From Linnemannia hyalina (taxonomy: Eukaryota; Mortierellomycota; Mortierellomycetes; Mortierellales; Mortierellaceae), in contig JAHRHY010000005.1 of assembly GCA_019671135.1 (NCBI GenBank), positions 2,466,001 through 2,530,000 of the forward strand: a stretch of DNA of 64,000 bases, written 5' to 3'. The notes under the pieces are model-generated. The model saw only the letters and a program-made list of their open reading frames with translations. It did no database searches and was not told the DNA's origin. This document shows, piece by piece, positions 39,640 to 48,902 of this stretch. Both the position numbers and the translations under genes were made by a program. Numbering within the stretch: position 1 is the stretch's first letter; every line of letters starts with the position of its first letter.

Positions 39640-40533
39640 CATCTGCGCGTTGTCATGAGTACGGTTCGCCACCTTGAAAGGCCTGCTGCTGTTCGGATGT
39701 CCTAGCTTCGTTATGTGGTGGGCATCCTCGCTTTCACGACGCCCGTACACCTCGACCTTGAGGCAAAGAAGGACGTCATCGCCTGACTGGATCAAAGGAC
39801 TTGACACATTCCTTGCCAGCTGCTTGCTGTGATCTGAGAACCGTAGGGTGCAAATTGGATCCTTGACTCCTAGAGCCTTGTAATTCCCGATATCCACCAA
39901 CGAACAATAGGCGTGCGATCTCAGCGAAAGCTCCAACTTCGAATCAACAATGACTCTATCTGACCGGCGCTTCATCGGACGAATGTATGCTTCCGTTCCG
40001 TCACCCAATCGCTTGGAACTGCCGACCGGAAGGTAGGCGTACACTTTTTCGCCTCTCGGCAGCGTAACCTCCGCTTGCTCAAACAGGTCGTTCACGAATC
40101 GAGCAGTTGCCGGGTGCCCAGTTTTCGCAATCAGCTGGGCGTCAAGCTCGCTGAAATCATCGTCCTCTTCAGGCCAGGACTTGCAATCCAAAATGTGGAG
40201 TTGGAGAGCCTTGGCGGTCTCAATTTTGACTCCGCACACAGTACACGACCGAGGAAAGGAGAGGTCGTTGAATCCAGGACATGTAGAGAAATGGGTCTTT
40301 ACTCCCTTCCGAGTTTGATATGCCTTTGGACACCAGAGGCATTGAAGACGCCTAATCCGATGGCGTAGACCATCGTGGGCTTCAGTTTTGAGAGTTCGAA
40401 GAACCTTTTCTGACGCTGAAACGTGGCCACAGAGAAAACAGATGAGGTTCTTTTCCTTCAAAGCTTCTTGGTTCGAAATGACGGACTCGGAGGCCACTGG
40501 CTCTTGTGGGCTTTGACTTGAAAAGACGTCCAT
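39601..40533 (-). pseudogene. Truncated copy of the zinc-finger protein gene
   Basis: Identical to residues 1-295 of the gene at 44128-45309 except Ala for Thr in THDNAQM. At 39640 the frame leaves the insert and runs into the flanking F-box relic, ending HRHLH-stop at 39601. It has lost the last ~100 residues, which lie on the other side of the insert at 47642-47932. Confidence 0.8.
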
Positions 40534-40780
40534 GCTCAGGGATGATAAAAAGAAAGGTTGAGGTGTAAATGAAGAAGAAAGGTTGCAGAGCAGATGAACA
40601 ACGCACATTTTAAAAGAACCACCACACACATTTGAGATTCTCCCTTTTTTTCTTGTTCTTCCCTTGCGAGTTCTCCGCTCATCATTTAGTCAAAGGACCT
40701 TGTGAAATCACTCAGAGACAGATGGCCGAGGAAGAGAGCAACAATCAGTAAACAAAATTGACACACGGCGCGGGTCACTC
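39640..40780 (-). repeat. Inverted copy of A1 (left end of the insert)
   Basis: 1141 bp, the exact reverse complement of 43881-45021 wherever I compared it, apart from one base (G at the partner of A45013). Length is identical. Confidence 0.9.
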
Positions 40781-40812
40781 TTCAGGTGGAAACAAAGCAC
40801 TTGCTTCCGACA

Positions 40813-40853
40813 GAGATAGAGAGAGAGAGAGAAGAGAGAGAGAGAGAAGAGAG
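40813..40853 (+). repeat. (GA)n microsatellite at the start of arm L
   Basis: Runs of AGAGAG just 5' of the transposase remnant; they encode an Arg/Glu stretch in frame with it. Confidence 0.85.
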
Positions 40854-40862
40854 AACGGGACC

Positions 40863-41345
40863 ATGCTCCTTCGCATGGGCATCCAAAACAAGATCCATAA
40901 GCTGGACTGTGTTGCTTTGGATGGTGGATACACTCTATTCGTCGGTGAGCTACTGGACAGCTCGGGTGAGCTCCAGTACGAGAACTTTTGTTATCCAATC
41001 CGTAAGATGCGTGGAATTGCACTGACTGAGGAAGAGAAACCCTACAATGAGATCTTCGGGAGCTTTCGCTCTCGTATAGAGAGCTATTTCGGAGAGATGC
41101 AGTCGACGTTCACCAAGTTTAGTCATACAGTTGTGAACAAGGTGGCAGAGAAAGAGACGTTTGGTGTTCAGTACAAGCTAGTGTGTCTCCTGATGAACAT
41201 CAAAAGGTTTGTTGCACTGAGGAACATCCCCACTGAACAACATCACATGTTGTGGCTTCAGGACGGCTTTGACTACCCCAGCAACACAGAGCAAGAGGCC
41301 AAGTACACTCTTCCGAACATCAAAGTCAAGCTGTCCCAGAGCTAA
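40863..41345 (+). pseudogene. DDE-type (PIF/Harbinger, DDE_Tnp_4-like) transposase, C-terminal remnant
   Basis: 160 aa to the first stop. Diagnostic blocks are VALDGGYTLFVGELL (the D-x-G-Y segment), FCYPIRKMRGIALTEEEK and FGSFRSRIESYFGEMQ, carrying the last catalytic Glu. The context YNEIFGSFRSRIE is that of Harbinger-like transposases in Glomeromycotina and Mortierellomycotina. The N-terminal half with the first catalytic Asp is missing, because the inverted A1 begins 83 bp upstream. After TAA at 41343-41345 the same frame continues with DLLAARKAFFNMAI for about 50 codons, suggesting a premature stop. An inactive fragment. Confidence 0.7.
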
Positions 41346-41501
41346 GATTTGCTTGCCGCACGGAAGGCTTTCTTCAACATGGCTATTTCCCTTCAAGCAG
41401 GAGCCGCTGATGATGACATGGCATTAGAGGACGATGACAGAGCGAACGAGGTGAAGGCAGTGAGAGAAAGTATCAGATCATACAGAAGAGTGGTGGATTG
41501 A

Positions 41502-42718
41502 GTATGGCGATACCCATTCCAGTCTATGACATCAAGGACAAAATAAGGGTCGCTGAGTACGTGAAGTCCATCCAGAGCTTCGAATAGTTCCAGAAAAGTT
41601 GTTTCAGATCTTGGCCCAAGAACGCCACAAAAAAAAAAGAAGCATAAAAGTAGGCCCTGTGGGCCGTGTTTTTAAAACAGAGTGCTTAGTCAGCCAATAT
41701 GTCTTTTTCAATAAAGTGGTGGCCTTGAGCATATTTATGTACGCTGGTAGCTGTGTTGAAATATAAAAAATGCGCCTTTCCATTTCTCGAAAGTGAACGA
41801 TCAAAAAACATAGTGTTTCTGTTCCTGATTTTTTTTGGCTGTGCATGGCTGATAACCTCATCTGACACCAACCGATAGAGAGCCACACTTCGGTGACGTA
41901 ATTATGGCGTCCATTGTCCTGTAACCACCTACCTTTGCCTTTCCCCCTCCTCGTCAACACACTCCGCTTTTCCACGTTTTGTTGTCTCCTCGCGTCTCTC
42001 ATTAACACCTCACTTCACTTCCATCGCCACTCCTTTGCTACCGTCTCTACACACAAGCACACACATTCTTTCACTCCCCTCGCACTCTGTATCGAGCACA
42101 TTGTCGCAGAAACTTTTCCTTACTCTCGCAGTCTCTAGTCCTTTCTTCTACATTTACAAGGCAAGTACAGTTTGAAGATTGTTCCCTTTCGGACGGTGCT
42201 GCTACAGCCACCTTGGATGAGACCATGCGGTTCACTCGAGTCTTGAATAGACCCGTGTTTACCATTGACATGGAATCTAAGCGTTGGTCCATGAGATCCA
42301 GGAGGTAAACCCCCAACTCTTAAATGGAAGGGAGTATTCGACCTGGAAATGGAGTTACAGCAGCGTTGAATGTCAGCCACCCTGGATGAGACCATGCGGT
42401 TCACTTTGGACTTGTATAGAGTCGTGTTTACCATTGACATGGAATCTGGGTGTTGGTGCATGAGATCCAGGAGGACATGCAACACCTTGATGTTTGCAAG
42501 ATTTTGTAGTTCGACCTGGAAATGCAGACATTGTCCCCAGGCAGTTTAGTTGCTGAAGCAACACGAGCATTCGCCCATGTACTGACAATTATTGTTTTCT
42601 AATCCATTTGAACCTCAATAACCTTGAAGTATAGGCACGATCATCAACTCTTCCCCTACATTCTGTCATTGTAACTCTTGTCTTTACGTTTCCGCATTCT
42701 CTACACTCACACGCCGAT
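41502..42718. other. Arm L, non-coding part
   Basis: No gene recognised. Contains a T/C-rich stretch (41930-42070) and the tandem duplication at 42206-42545. Confidence 0.5.
42206..42545 (+). repeat. Two-copy ~170-bp tandem repeat
   Basis: CAGCCACCTTGGATGAGACC at 42206 recurs as CAGCCACCCTGGATGAGACC at 42374. GTGTTTACCATTGACATGGA and TTCGACCTGGAAATG also recur at a spacing of about 168-172 bp. Confidence 0.8.
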
Positions 42719-43814
42719 ATGGTTCATCACAAGTTCAAGGCCTTCCGCGACAACAATCCAGATCTCTCAGCCATCTGTCACGTCGACTTCTTTGACAGTG
42801 CTCCTGATTTATCAGAAGCAGACGCATGCCATATTTGGCTGAGCTGCTTGGCGGAAATGGCAAAGGATGCAGACCCAGCTACAAAGGCGTCCATGGCGTT
42901 GTTGAAAGAGAAGTATCTCAAGGATAAAAAAAATGGAAATTTGAGGCGGTACTGGGACCGACGTAAACTCGAGCAAGAAGCAGAGAAGTCACAGAACGAG
43001 GCCACAATGCAGACTGCTATCACAGTAAACCGCACGGCAACGAGAGTCGTGCAGTCGGCAGAGAAGCAGGTCAATGGTCATCTCGAGAAGATTGACAGCT
43101 CCGTCTTTCCAGGTAATTGATGCTTTGATTCCATTGGCAATCTTTCTTGCATCGCAAGCGTGCCCCAAAGTGTGAGGAGGTCGATTGTAGACTTATGTAC
43201 GCATGTTCTATTATGGAAAAATAGACGATGAATCATCTGGTCAGGCTGCTGTTAGGACTTCTTCAGTGTCCTCATCATCGTCCCTGTCAACACTGTCGTC
43301 AACAGCATTGTCAAGTCCGAAGAAGAGGAAGCGGTCGACTATGGTTGGAGGCTCGATGTCGACAAGGATCGAAGACGGTGGAGAGTCTCTTTTGAAAAGT
43401 CGGAAAGAGGTACTTAATTTTACATTTCACCAGTATTGTTATTTATTCGCGGATTGGTGACTAACAGGCACTTTATGTTTAACCCTACGATAGCGCTTTG
43501 CCGCCATGAATCCGTCTCGTTTCTGGAAGCTCCGAAGCGGTAGAACAGTTGAAGAGATCCTCTACATCTCAAGCTTGAACATGGATGCCAATTTTAAGTA
43601 CTTACTTTGCGATGTTTCTTTTTATGTGGCGTTTATTCGTAATGCATGGTAACATTTTACTAACGGTGTTCTCTGTCACCATAACAGAATGCGGTCATAT
43701 ACGATTGATTTTGGCTGCGAGAGGACGAAGGCTGCCTTCTCCGATGATGAATGGATGGAGATGGAAGAGTTGAATGATTTTCAACTACCAAAGATACCAG
43801 AATCGACCCGGTAA
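42719..43814 (+). CDS. Spliced 269-aa protein, FWxLxSG family (function unknown), in arm L
   Basis: Exons 42719-43112, 43225-43409, 43494-43597 and 43688-43814 join in frame. The N-terminal half is helical and charged (MVHHKFKAFRDNNPDLSAI, KKNGNLRRYWDRRKLEQEAE). A Ser-rich stretch with a basic PKKRKRS (likely nuclear signal) follows. The C-terminus reads MNPSRFWKLRSGRTVEEILY then RSYTIDFG. The FWxLxSGxxVEExLY block is one I associate with a large, uncharacterised family in Mortierella genomes; that is recollection, not a search. Its place inside the insert, between the inverted copies, makes it cargo or an accessory gene of the element. No catalytic motif is visible. Confidence 0.6.
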
Positions 43815-44127
43815 ACACCAGCTTCCTTCCGAACCTGCTGAATCATAAAGGAGGGAGGCTATTGTTGCTCTCACCCCTGTGAGTGACCCGCGCCGTGTGT
43901 CAATTTTGTTTACTGATTGTTGCTCTCTTCCTCGGCCATCTGTCTCTGAGTGATTTCACAAGGTCCTTTGACTAAATGATGAGCGGAGAACTCGCAAGGG
44001 AAGAACAAGAAAAAAAGGGAGAATCTCAAATGTGTGTGGTGGTTCTTTTAAAATGTGCGTTGTTCATCTGCTCTGCAACCTTTCTTCTTCATTTACACCT
44101 CAACCTTTCTTTTTATCATCCCTGAGC

Positions 44128-45309
44128 ATGGACGTCTTTTCAAGTCAAAGCCCACAAGAGCCAGTGGCCTCCGAGTCCGTCATTTCGAACCAAGAAGCTT
44201 TGAAGGAAAAGAACCTCATCTGTTTTCTCTGTGGCCACGTTTCAGCGTCAGAAAAGGTTCTTCGAACTCTCAAAACTGAAGCCCACGATGGTCTACGCCA
44301 TCGGATTAGGCGTCTTCAATGCCTCTGGTGTCCAAAGGCATATCAAACTCGGAAGGGAGTAAAGACCCATTTCTCTACATGTCCTGGATTCAACGACCTC
44401 TCCTTTCCTCGGTCGTGTACTGTGTGCGGAGTCAAAATTGAGACCGCCAAGGCTCTCCAACTCCACATTTTGGATTGCAAGTCCTGGCCTGAAGAGGACG
44501 ATGATTTCAGCGAGCTTGACGCCCAGCTGATTGCGAAAACTGGGCACCCGGCAACTGCTCGATTCGTGAACGACCTGTTTGAGCAAGCGGAGGTTACGCT
44601 GCCGAGAGGCGAAAAAGTGTACGCCTACCTTCCGGTCGGCAGTTCCAAGCGATTGGGTGACGGAACGGAAGCATACATTCGTCCGATGAAGCGCCGGTCA
44701 GATAGAGTCATTGTTGATTCGAAGTTGGAGCTTTCGCTGAGATCGCACGCCTATTGTTCGTTGGTGGATATCGGGAATTACAAGGCTCTAGGAGTCAAGG
44801 ATCCAATTTGCACCCTGCGGTTCTCAGATCACAGCAAGCAGCTGGCAAGGAATGTGTCAAGTCCTTTGATCCAGTCAGGCGATGACGTCCTTCTTTGCCT
44901 CAAGGTCGAGGTGTACGGGCGTCGTGAAAGCGAGGATGCCCACCACATAACGAAGCTAGGACATCCGAACAGCAGCAGGCCTTTCAAGGTGGCGAACCGT
45001 ACTCATGACAACACGCAGATGGTAATCATTGGGACGGTGCGGTGGAATGCCTTGGTGACAATGGCGGTTTTGGTGACAAGTGGCAGGGTGATTGTAGGGT
45101 CACACAATCCCTGGTTCCATCCTCATGCAGCATCACACGTATGGCTTCTGAAGAATGGAGACGAAGACCTTAACAACAACGTGGAACGGCATACGCGCTC
45201 CAAGTTCGACCAAGCGTCGTCGTACGAGTTGTTTGCAGCCGCGCACCCTCGATTTCTGGGCCATTGCACCCTGCCAGTCACCTTGAGCACTCTCTGGGAC
45301 TTCAAGTAA
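44128..45309 (+). CDS. Zinc-finger-like protein encoded by the repeat unit (393 aa)
   Basis: The start is the ATG at 44128 (GAGCATGGACG). An upstream in-frame ATG at 44053 would add a hydrophobic leader that looks untranslated. Cysteine-rich segments are ICFLCGHVSASEKVLRTLK, LQCLWCPKAYQTRKGVKTHF and CTVCGVKIETAKALQLHILD: two or three C2H2/C2HC-type fingers in residues 25-125. The rest (LEVYGRRESEDAHHITKLGH, WNALVTMAVLVTSGRVIVGS, HPRFLGHCTLPVTLSTLWDF) has no fold I recognise. It straddles 45021/45022, the point at which the inverted copy is cut. A DNA-binding element protein is likely; a nuclease or recombinase motif is not visible. Confidence 0.6.
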   Translation: MDVFSSQSPQEPVASESVISNQEALKEKNLICFLCGHVSASEKVLRTLKTEAHDGLRHRIRRLQCLWCPKAYQTRKGVKTHFSTCPGFNDLSFPRSCTVCGVKIETAKALQLHILDCKSWPEEDDDFSELDAQLIAKTGHPATARFVNDLFEQAEVTLPRGEKVYAYLPVGSSKRLGDGTEAYIRPMKRRSDRVIVDSKLELSLRSHAYCSLVDIGNYKALGVKDPICTLRFSDHSKQLARNVSSPLIQSGDDVLLCLKVEVYGRRESEDAHHITKLGHPNSSRPFKVANRTHDNTQMVIIGTVRWNALVTMAVLVTSGRVIVGSHNPWFHPHAASHVWLLKNGDEDLNNNVERHTRSKFDQASSYELFAAAHPRFLGHCTLPVTLSTLWDFK

Positions 45310-45384
45310 AGAGGAAAAGGAAAAAATTGGTCAGGTGCTAAGCTTGCATCATTCGTTTTTCACCAGCTCCTCAACCACGGGAAG

Positions 45385-45666
45385 ATGTTGAAGTCGGACT
45401 TGAAGCAACGGCTGGATGAACTTGAGACACGCGAGAACGGTCCGGCAGAGACGACAATCGATGGGATTTTAGCGAACTTGAGGCGGCTGTTAGAAGCCAT
45501 GAGGGATGAAGAGACGAAACCTGTTTCGATGAAGGTTAGCAATGAACTAAGACAGCTTGCAGAAAAGTTACAAGGCGAGATAACCAACATCAACAAAATT
45601 ACCATCACGGATGAGGTGAAGATCGTGATTGGGTATCTAATTAACAAAAGTTCAGGTTTGGAATAA
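45385..45666 (+). CDS. 93-aa coiled-coil protein of the repeat unit
   Basis: MLKSDLKQRLDELETRENG, then LRRLLEAMRDEE and NELRQLAEKLQGEI: a helical, heptad-rich small protein 75 bp after the zinc-finger gene on the same strand. It could be a separate gene or a last exon, but I found no in-phase splice joining them. An identical copy is at 47288-47569. Confidence 0.4.
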   Translation: MLKSDLKQRLDELETRENGPAETTIDGILANLRRLLEAMRDEETKPVSMKVSNELRQLAEKLQGEITNINKITITDEVKIVIGYLINKSSGLE

Positions 45667-45770
45667 AATCATCAAGTCTTTGTTTGGTGTTGTGGGAATT
45701 GAAAGCTGACATCATCTGATCTTTGAGGGCTGTCTTCGGCAAGTTCCTTTTTCTTTTTTTTTGAACAACT

Positions 45771-45924
45771 GCGAACACTCAGCGAATTCTCAGGGAATTT
45801 TTTTTTAAAGCGCACTCAGCGAACGCTCAGCGAACACTCAGCGAACACTCGGCGAACACTCAGCGAATTCTCAGCGAATTCTCAGCGAATTTTTTTTTCA
45901 GCGAACACTCAGCGAACGCTCAGC
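45771..45924 (+). repeat. Minisatellite of ~10-bp units
   Basis: Repeated CTCAGCGAAC/CTCAGCGAAT units with variants (CTCGGCGAAC, CTCAGGGAAT) and two A/T-rich interruptions. A mirror copy lies at 47030-47183. Confidence 0.9.
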
Positions 45925-45926
45925 TA

Positions 45927-47027
45927 CAGTGCTCCAAAAAAGTGATTCATCTTTTTGCGATTTCGACTTTTTTTTTTGAAATGCTCATTCATCAATGTTC
46001 CGACCGGCCCCCAGATTCCTGTCATTCATTCTCTCGATTCGTAGCCTCCTTCATTACAACTTGCTTCTTTTTGCATGGACCGACATCGGGTCATCGTCGG
46101 AATCGAAATGCCTGAATCAAATGAATCAGTTACTTGGATTAATGCATCCCGATTTTCATTTTCAACTTGTGCGGTCTTTTTAATATCTACCTACCTTTAA
46201 ACTTTAATGAGTTACGTACTGAATCCTGTAGGACTATCTGTAAAAGTTTGGAGTTCTACTCATAGTCTTTTCTACATGACCTACATGCCTGATTTACATG
46301 GACTTGGCATGTGTTTAGCTGTGCTTTTTTAACCACAAGCTCAGTGCGCTTACTACCGGCAAACTGAAAGCTGGTCCATGTATAAGACATGGAGTGGATT
46401 ATCATCATAGGAAAGGTACGGGATTATCATAACGCTAGCATGAAATATCACTCATGTAAGTATTGTTACATGGAGCTAGCATGATTTCACATGTTGTCAT
46501 GACATTGCGCTCCATAGAGAATAACTGGCCTCTTACATTGACCACATTTAGATTATACACCATGCGCTACAAATGGGCCAGCTTTCAGTTTGCCGGTAGT
46601 AAGCGCACTGAGCTTGTGGTTAAAAAAACACAGCTAAACACGCGCTAAGTCCATGTAAAATCTGGCACATAGGTCACATAGAAAAAACTATGAGTAAGAA
46701 CTCCAAACTTTGATAGATAGTCCTACAGTGTTCAGTACGTAACTCATTAAAGTTTAAAGGTAGGTAGATATTAAAAAGACCGCACAAGTTGAAAATGAAA
46801 ATCGGGATGCATTAATCCAAGTAACTGATTCATTTGATTCAGGCATTTCGATTCCGACGATGACCCGATGTCGGTCCATGCAAAAAGAAGCAAGTTGTAA
46901 TGAAGGAGGCTACGAATCGAGAGAATGAATGACAGGAATCTGGGGGCCGGTCGGAACATTGATGAATGAGCATTTCAAAAAAAAAAGTCGAAATCGCAAA
47001 AAGATGAATCACTTTTTTGGAGCACTG
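45927..47027. mobile_element. Foldback element with TA-flanked CAGTGCTCC ends (Tc1/mariner-like termini)
   Basis: Left end TA|CAGTGCTCCAAAAAAGTG and right end CACTTTTTTGGAGCACTG|TA, with about 450-bp arms and a 190-bp diverged centre. TA on both sides and the CAGTG start are typical of Tc1/mariner elements and their foldback derivatives. No transposase is encoded. Because the larger inverted repeat extends beyond it on both sides, it may instead just be the inner end of that repeat. Confidence 0.45.
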
Positions 47028-47287
47028 TAGCTGAGCGTTCGCTGAGTGTTCGCTGAAAAAAAAATTCGCTGAGAATTCGCTGAGAATTCGCTGAGTGTTC
47101 GCCGAGTGTTCGCTGAGTGTTCGCTGAGCGTTCGCTGAGTGCGCTTTAAAAAAAAATTCCCTGAGAATTCGCTGAGTGTTCGCAGTTGTTCAAAAAAAAA
47201 GAAAAAGGAACTTGCCGAAGACAGCCCTCAAAGATCAGATGATGTCAGCTTTCAATTCCCACAACACCAAACAAAGACTTGATGATT

Positions 47288-47569
47288 TTATTCCAAACCT
47301 GAACTTTTGTTAATTAGATACCCAATCACGATCTTCACCTCATCCGTGATGGTAATTTTGTTGATGTTGGTTATCTCGCCTTGTAACTTTTCTGCAAGCT
47401 GTCTTAGTTCATTGCTAACCTTCATCGAAACAGGTTTCGTCTCTTCATCCCTCATGGCTTCTAACAGCCGCCTCAAGTTCGCTAAAATCCCATCGATTGT
47501 CGTCTCTGCCGGACCGTTCTCGCGTGTCTCAAGTTCATCCAGCCGTTGCTTCAAGTCCGACTTCAACAT
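47288..47569 (-). CDS. 93-aa coiled-coil protein, second copy
   Basis: Identical in sequence to the copy at 45385-45666, in inverted orientation. Intact. Confidence 0.4.
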   Translation of the reverse strand: MLKSDLKQRLDELETRENGPAETTIDGILANLRRLLEAMRDEETKPVSMKVSNELRQLAEKLQGEITNINKITITDEVKIVIGYLINKSSGLE

Positions 47570-47641
47570 CTTCCCGTGGTTGAGGAGCTGGTGAAAAACG
47601 AATGATGCAAGCTTAGCACCTGACCAATTTTTTCCTTTTCC

Positions 47642-47932
47642 TCTTTACTTGAAGTCCCAGAGAGTGCTCAAGGTGACTGGCAGGGTGCAATGGCCCAGAA
47701 ATCGAGGGTGCGCGGCTGCAAACAACTCGTACGACGACGCTTGGTCGAACTTGGAGCGCGTATGCCGTTCCACGTTGTTGTTAAGGTCTTCGTCTCCATT
47801 CTTCAGAAGCCATACGTGTGATGCTGCATGAGGATGGAACCAGGGATTGTGTGACCCTACAATCACCCTGCCACTTGTCACCAAAACCGCCATTGTCACC
47901 AAGGCATTCCACCGCACCGTCCCAATGATTAC
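47642..47932 (-). pseudogene. 3' part of the zinc-finger gene, second copy
   Basis: Contains the last ~96 codons (VIIGTVRWNALVTMAVLVTS to TLWDFK-stop), cut off at its 5' side by the insert boundary at 47932. Confidence 0.8.
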
Positions 47933-48460
47933 GACAAAGGTACTGATAGTGATACAAAGAGATTTCGCCCGGAAAGGATTTGTGTGTATTGACTGTCTCT
48001 GGTCAGAATACCCAGCTTAAGTTCTTGCAGGGAAGGACAACCCACCAACATCCAGAGCTCGAACAGGAACGCAAACTCGGACGTCGGGGACAAGATCGTG
48101 AGCAGTGGGAGGTGCCAATCCCATGTCCGCCAAGGTTGAATTGCTGCTGTTGGTGCGAGAGCAGAAAATGAAATCGTCTGCTCCTTCTTGGTCCTGGGAC
48201 TCATCGAGTGGGAGGAGGCCATAGGATCGACAGAGCTCGATAGCCAGAGGGATGAAGCAGTGTTTTCCAGGAATGAACGTCCGTACTTCCAACGAGGTCA
48301 ACTTGGTGATCGAATGCAAATTATCCAGATGAAACGACAGCGCAGACCAGCCCTCCAGAGCCAAAATCCTCCAGACAAGGTAAATGAGCACGGAGACAGG
48401 GCTCGATTCCCTGCAGCCCATACTGAGCAGAATCCTGAGGCTCACAGACACAACGTTTGA
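47933..48460 (-). pseudogene. F-box LRR piece, right flank of the insert
   Basis: Minus-strand ALEGWSALSFHLDNLHSITK, CFIPLAIELCRSYGLLP, then after a frameshift near 48190 WRTWDWHLPLLTILSPTSEF, MLVGCPSLQELKLGI and GRNLFVSLSV, breaking off at the insert. These are the family's landmarks in order. Nothing N-terminal to about 48460 is recognisable, so this gene was already truncated or decaying; the insert did not necessarily kill it. Confidence 0.7.
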
Positions 48461-48902
48461 AAAACTGCATCAGCAACATGGGATGGATGAACAGATGTTC
48501 CGTCTTGTTGATCCATACGTAAAAAGAAAAATGGCTCAGCTTTATCAAGGACGAGAGCTAAATAAAAAAAAACGAAGGTCAAAAGAAAATGAACCTCAAA
48601 GTACATAACATGAACACAACTTAACAAGAGATCAGAATTCTAACCGGTCCGACCTGTTTTTTAGGCGCCATCAACGCGTTCTTCATATCATACCAATCCA
48701 CTCGCGCATTTTATCCATTTCACTTTTTCACATCAATGATCACGTCCCGCGCTTATGGGTCTGATCCCACTGATCTACACGCGTTTGTCTTTGTTTCCCC
48801 CTTTTTTTTCTTTATTTCAAGGGAAGCTTCTAGCACTTACCTCCTCGCCAACAAAAAAAAACCAACCCTCCAACTTCACAGGCATCACTAACTGCACCTT
48901 TA
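48461..48902. other. Spacer, no gene seen
   Basis: AT-rich; 3' flank of the 852-aa F-box gene. Confidence 0.4.

Larger units (their letters stand above)
43881..46379 (+). repeat. Forward copy of the 2.5-kb repeat unit (A1+A2)
   Basis: Pairs with 40780-39640 (A1) and 47932-46573 (A2). Near-identity holds from 43881 to about 46222. From there to 46379 the two A2 arms diverge visibly, with substitutions and two single-base indels. Confidence 0.9.
39640..47932. mobile_element. 8.3-kb circularly permuted insert with two inverted 2.5-kb copies
   Basis: Order: inverted A1 (39640-40780), unique arm L (40781-43880), A1+A2 forward (43881-46379), centre (46380-46572), inverted A2 (46573-47932). The forward copy runs continuously across 45021/45022. 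The inverted copy is cut exactly there: its A1 half ends at 39640 (partner of 45021) and its A2 half ends at 47932 (partner of 45022). Joining the insert's two ends would rebuild the second copy without loss or gain of a base, so the unit behaves as a linearised circle. It interrupts an F-box relic. No target duplication is obvious. Cargo: transposase remnant, a 269-aa spliced gene, zinc-finger genes. Alternatives are a complex rearrangement or a mis-assembled palindrome. Confidence 0.75.
46573..47932 (-). repeat. Inverted copy of A2 (right end of the insert)
   Basis: Reverse complement of 45022-46379. The outer ~1.2 kb appears identical where compared; the inner ~150 bp is diverged. Confidence 0.9.

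Noticed and set aside
45771..45924. CRISPR-like array
   Set aside because: Units are ~10 bp, contiguous without spacers, in a eukaryotic genome; this is a minisatellite.
39640..47932. Simple explanation as two independent insertions of one transposon in opposite orientation
   Set aside because: Two independent insertions would not leave one copy split exactly at the single point where its two halves become the outer ends of the segment.
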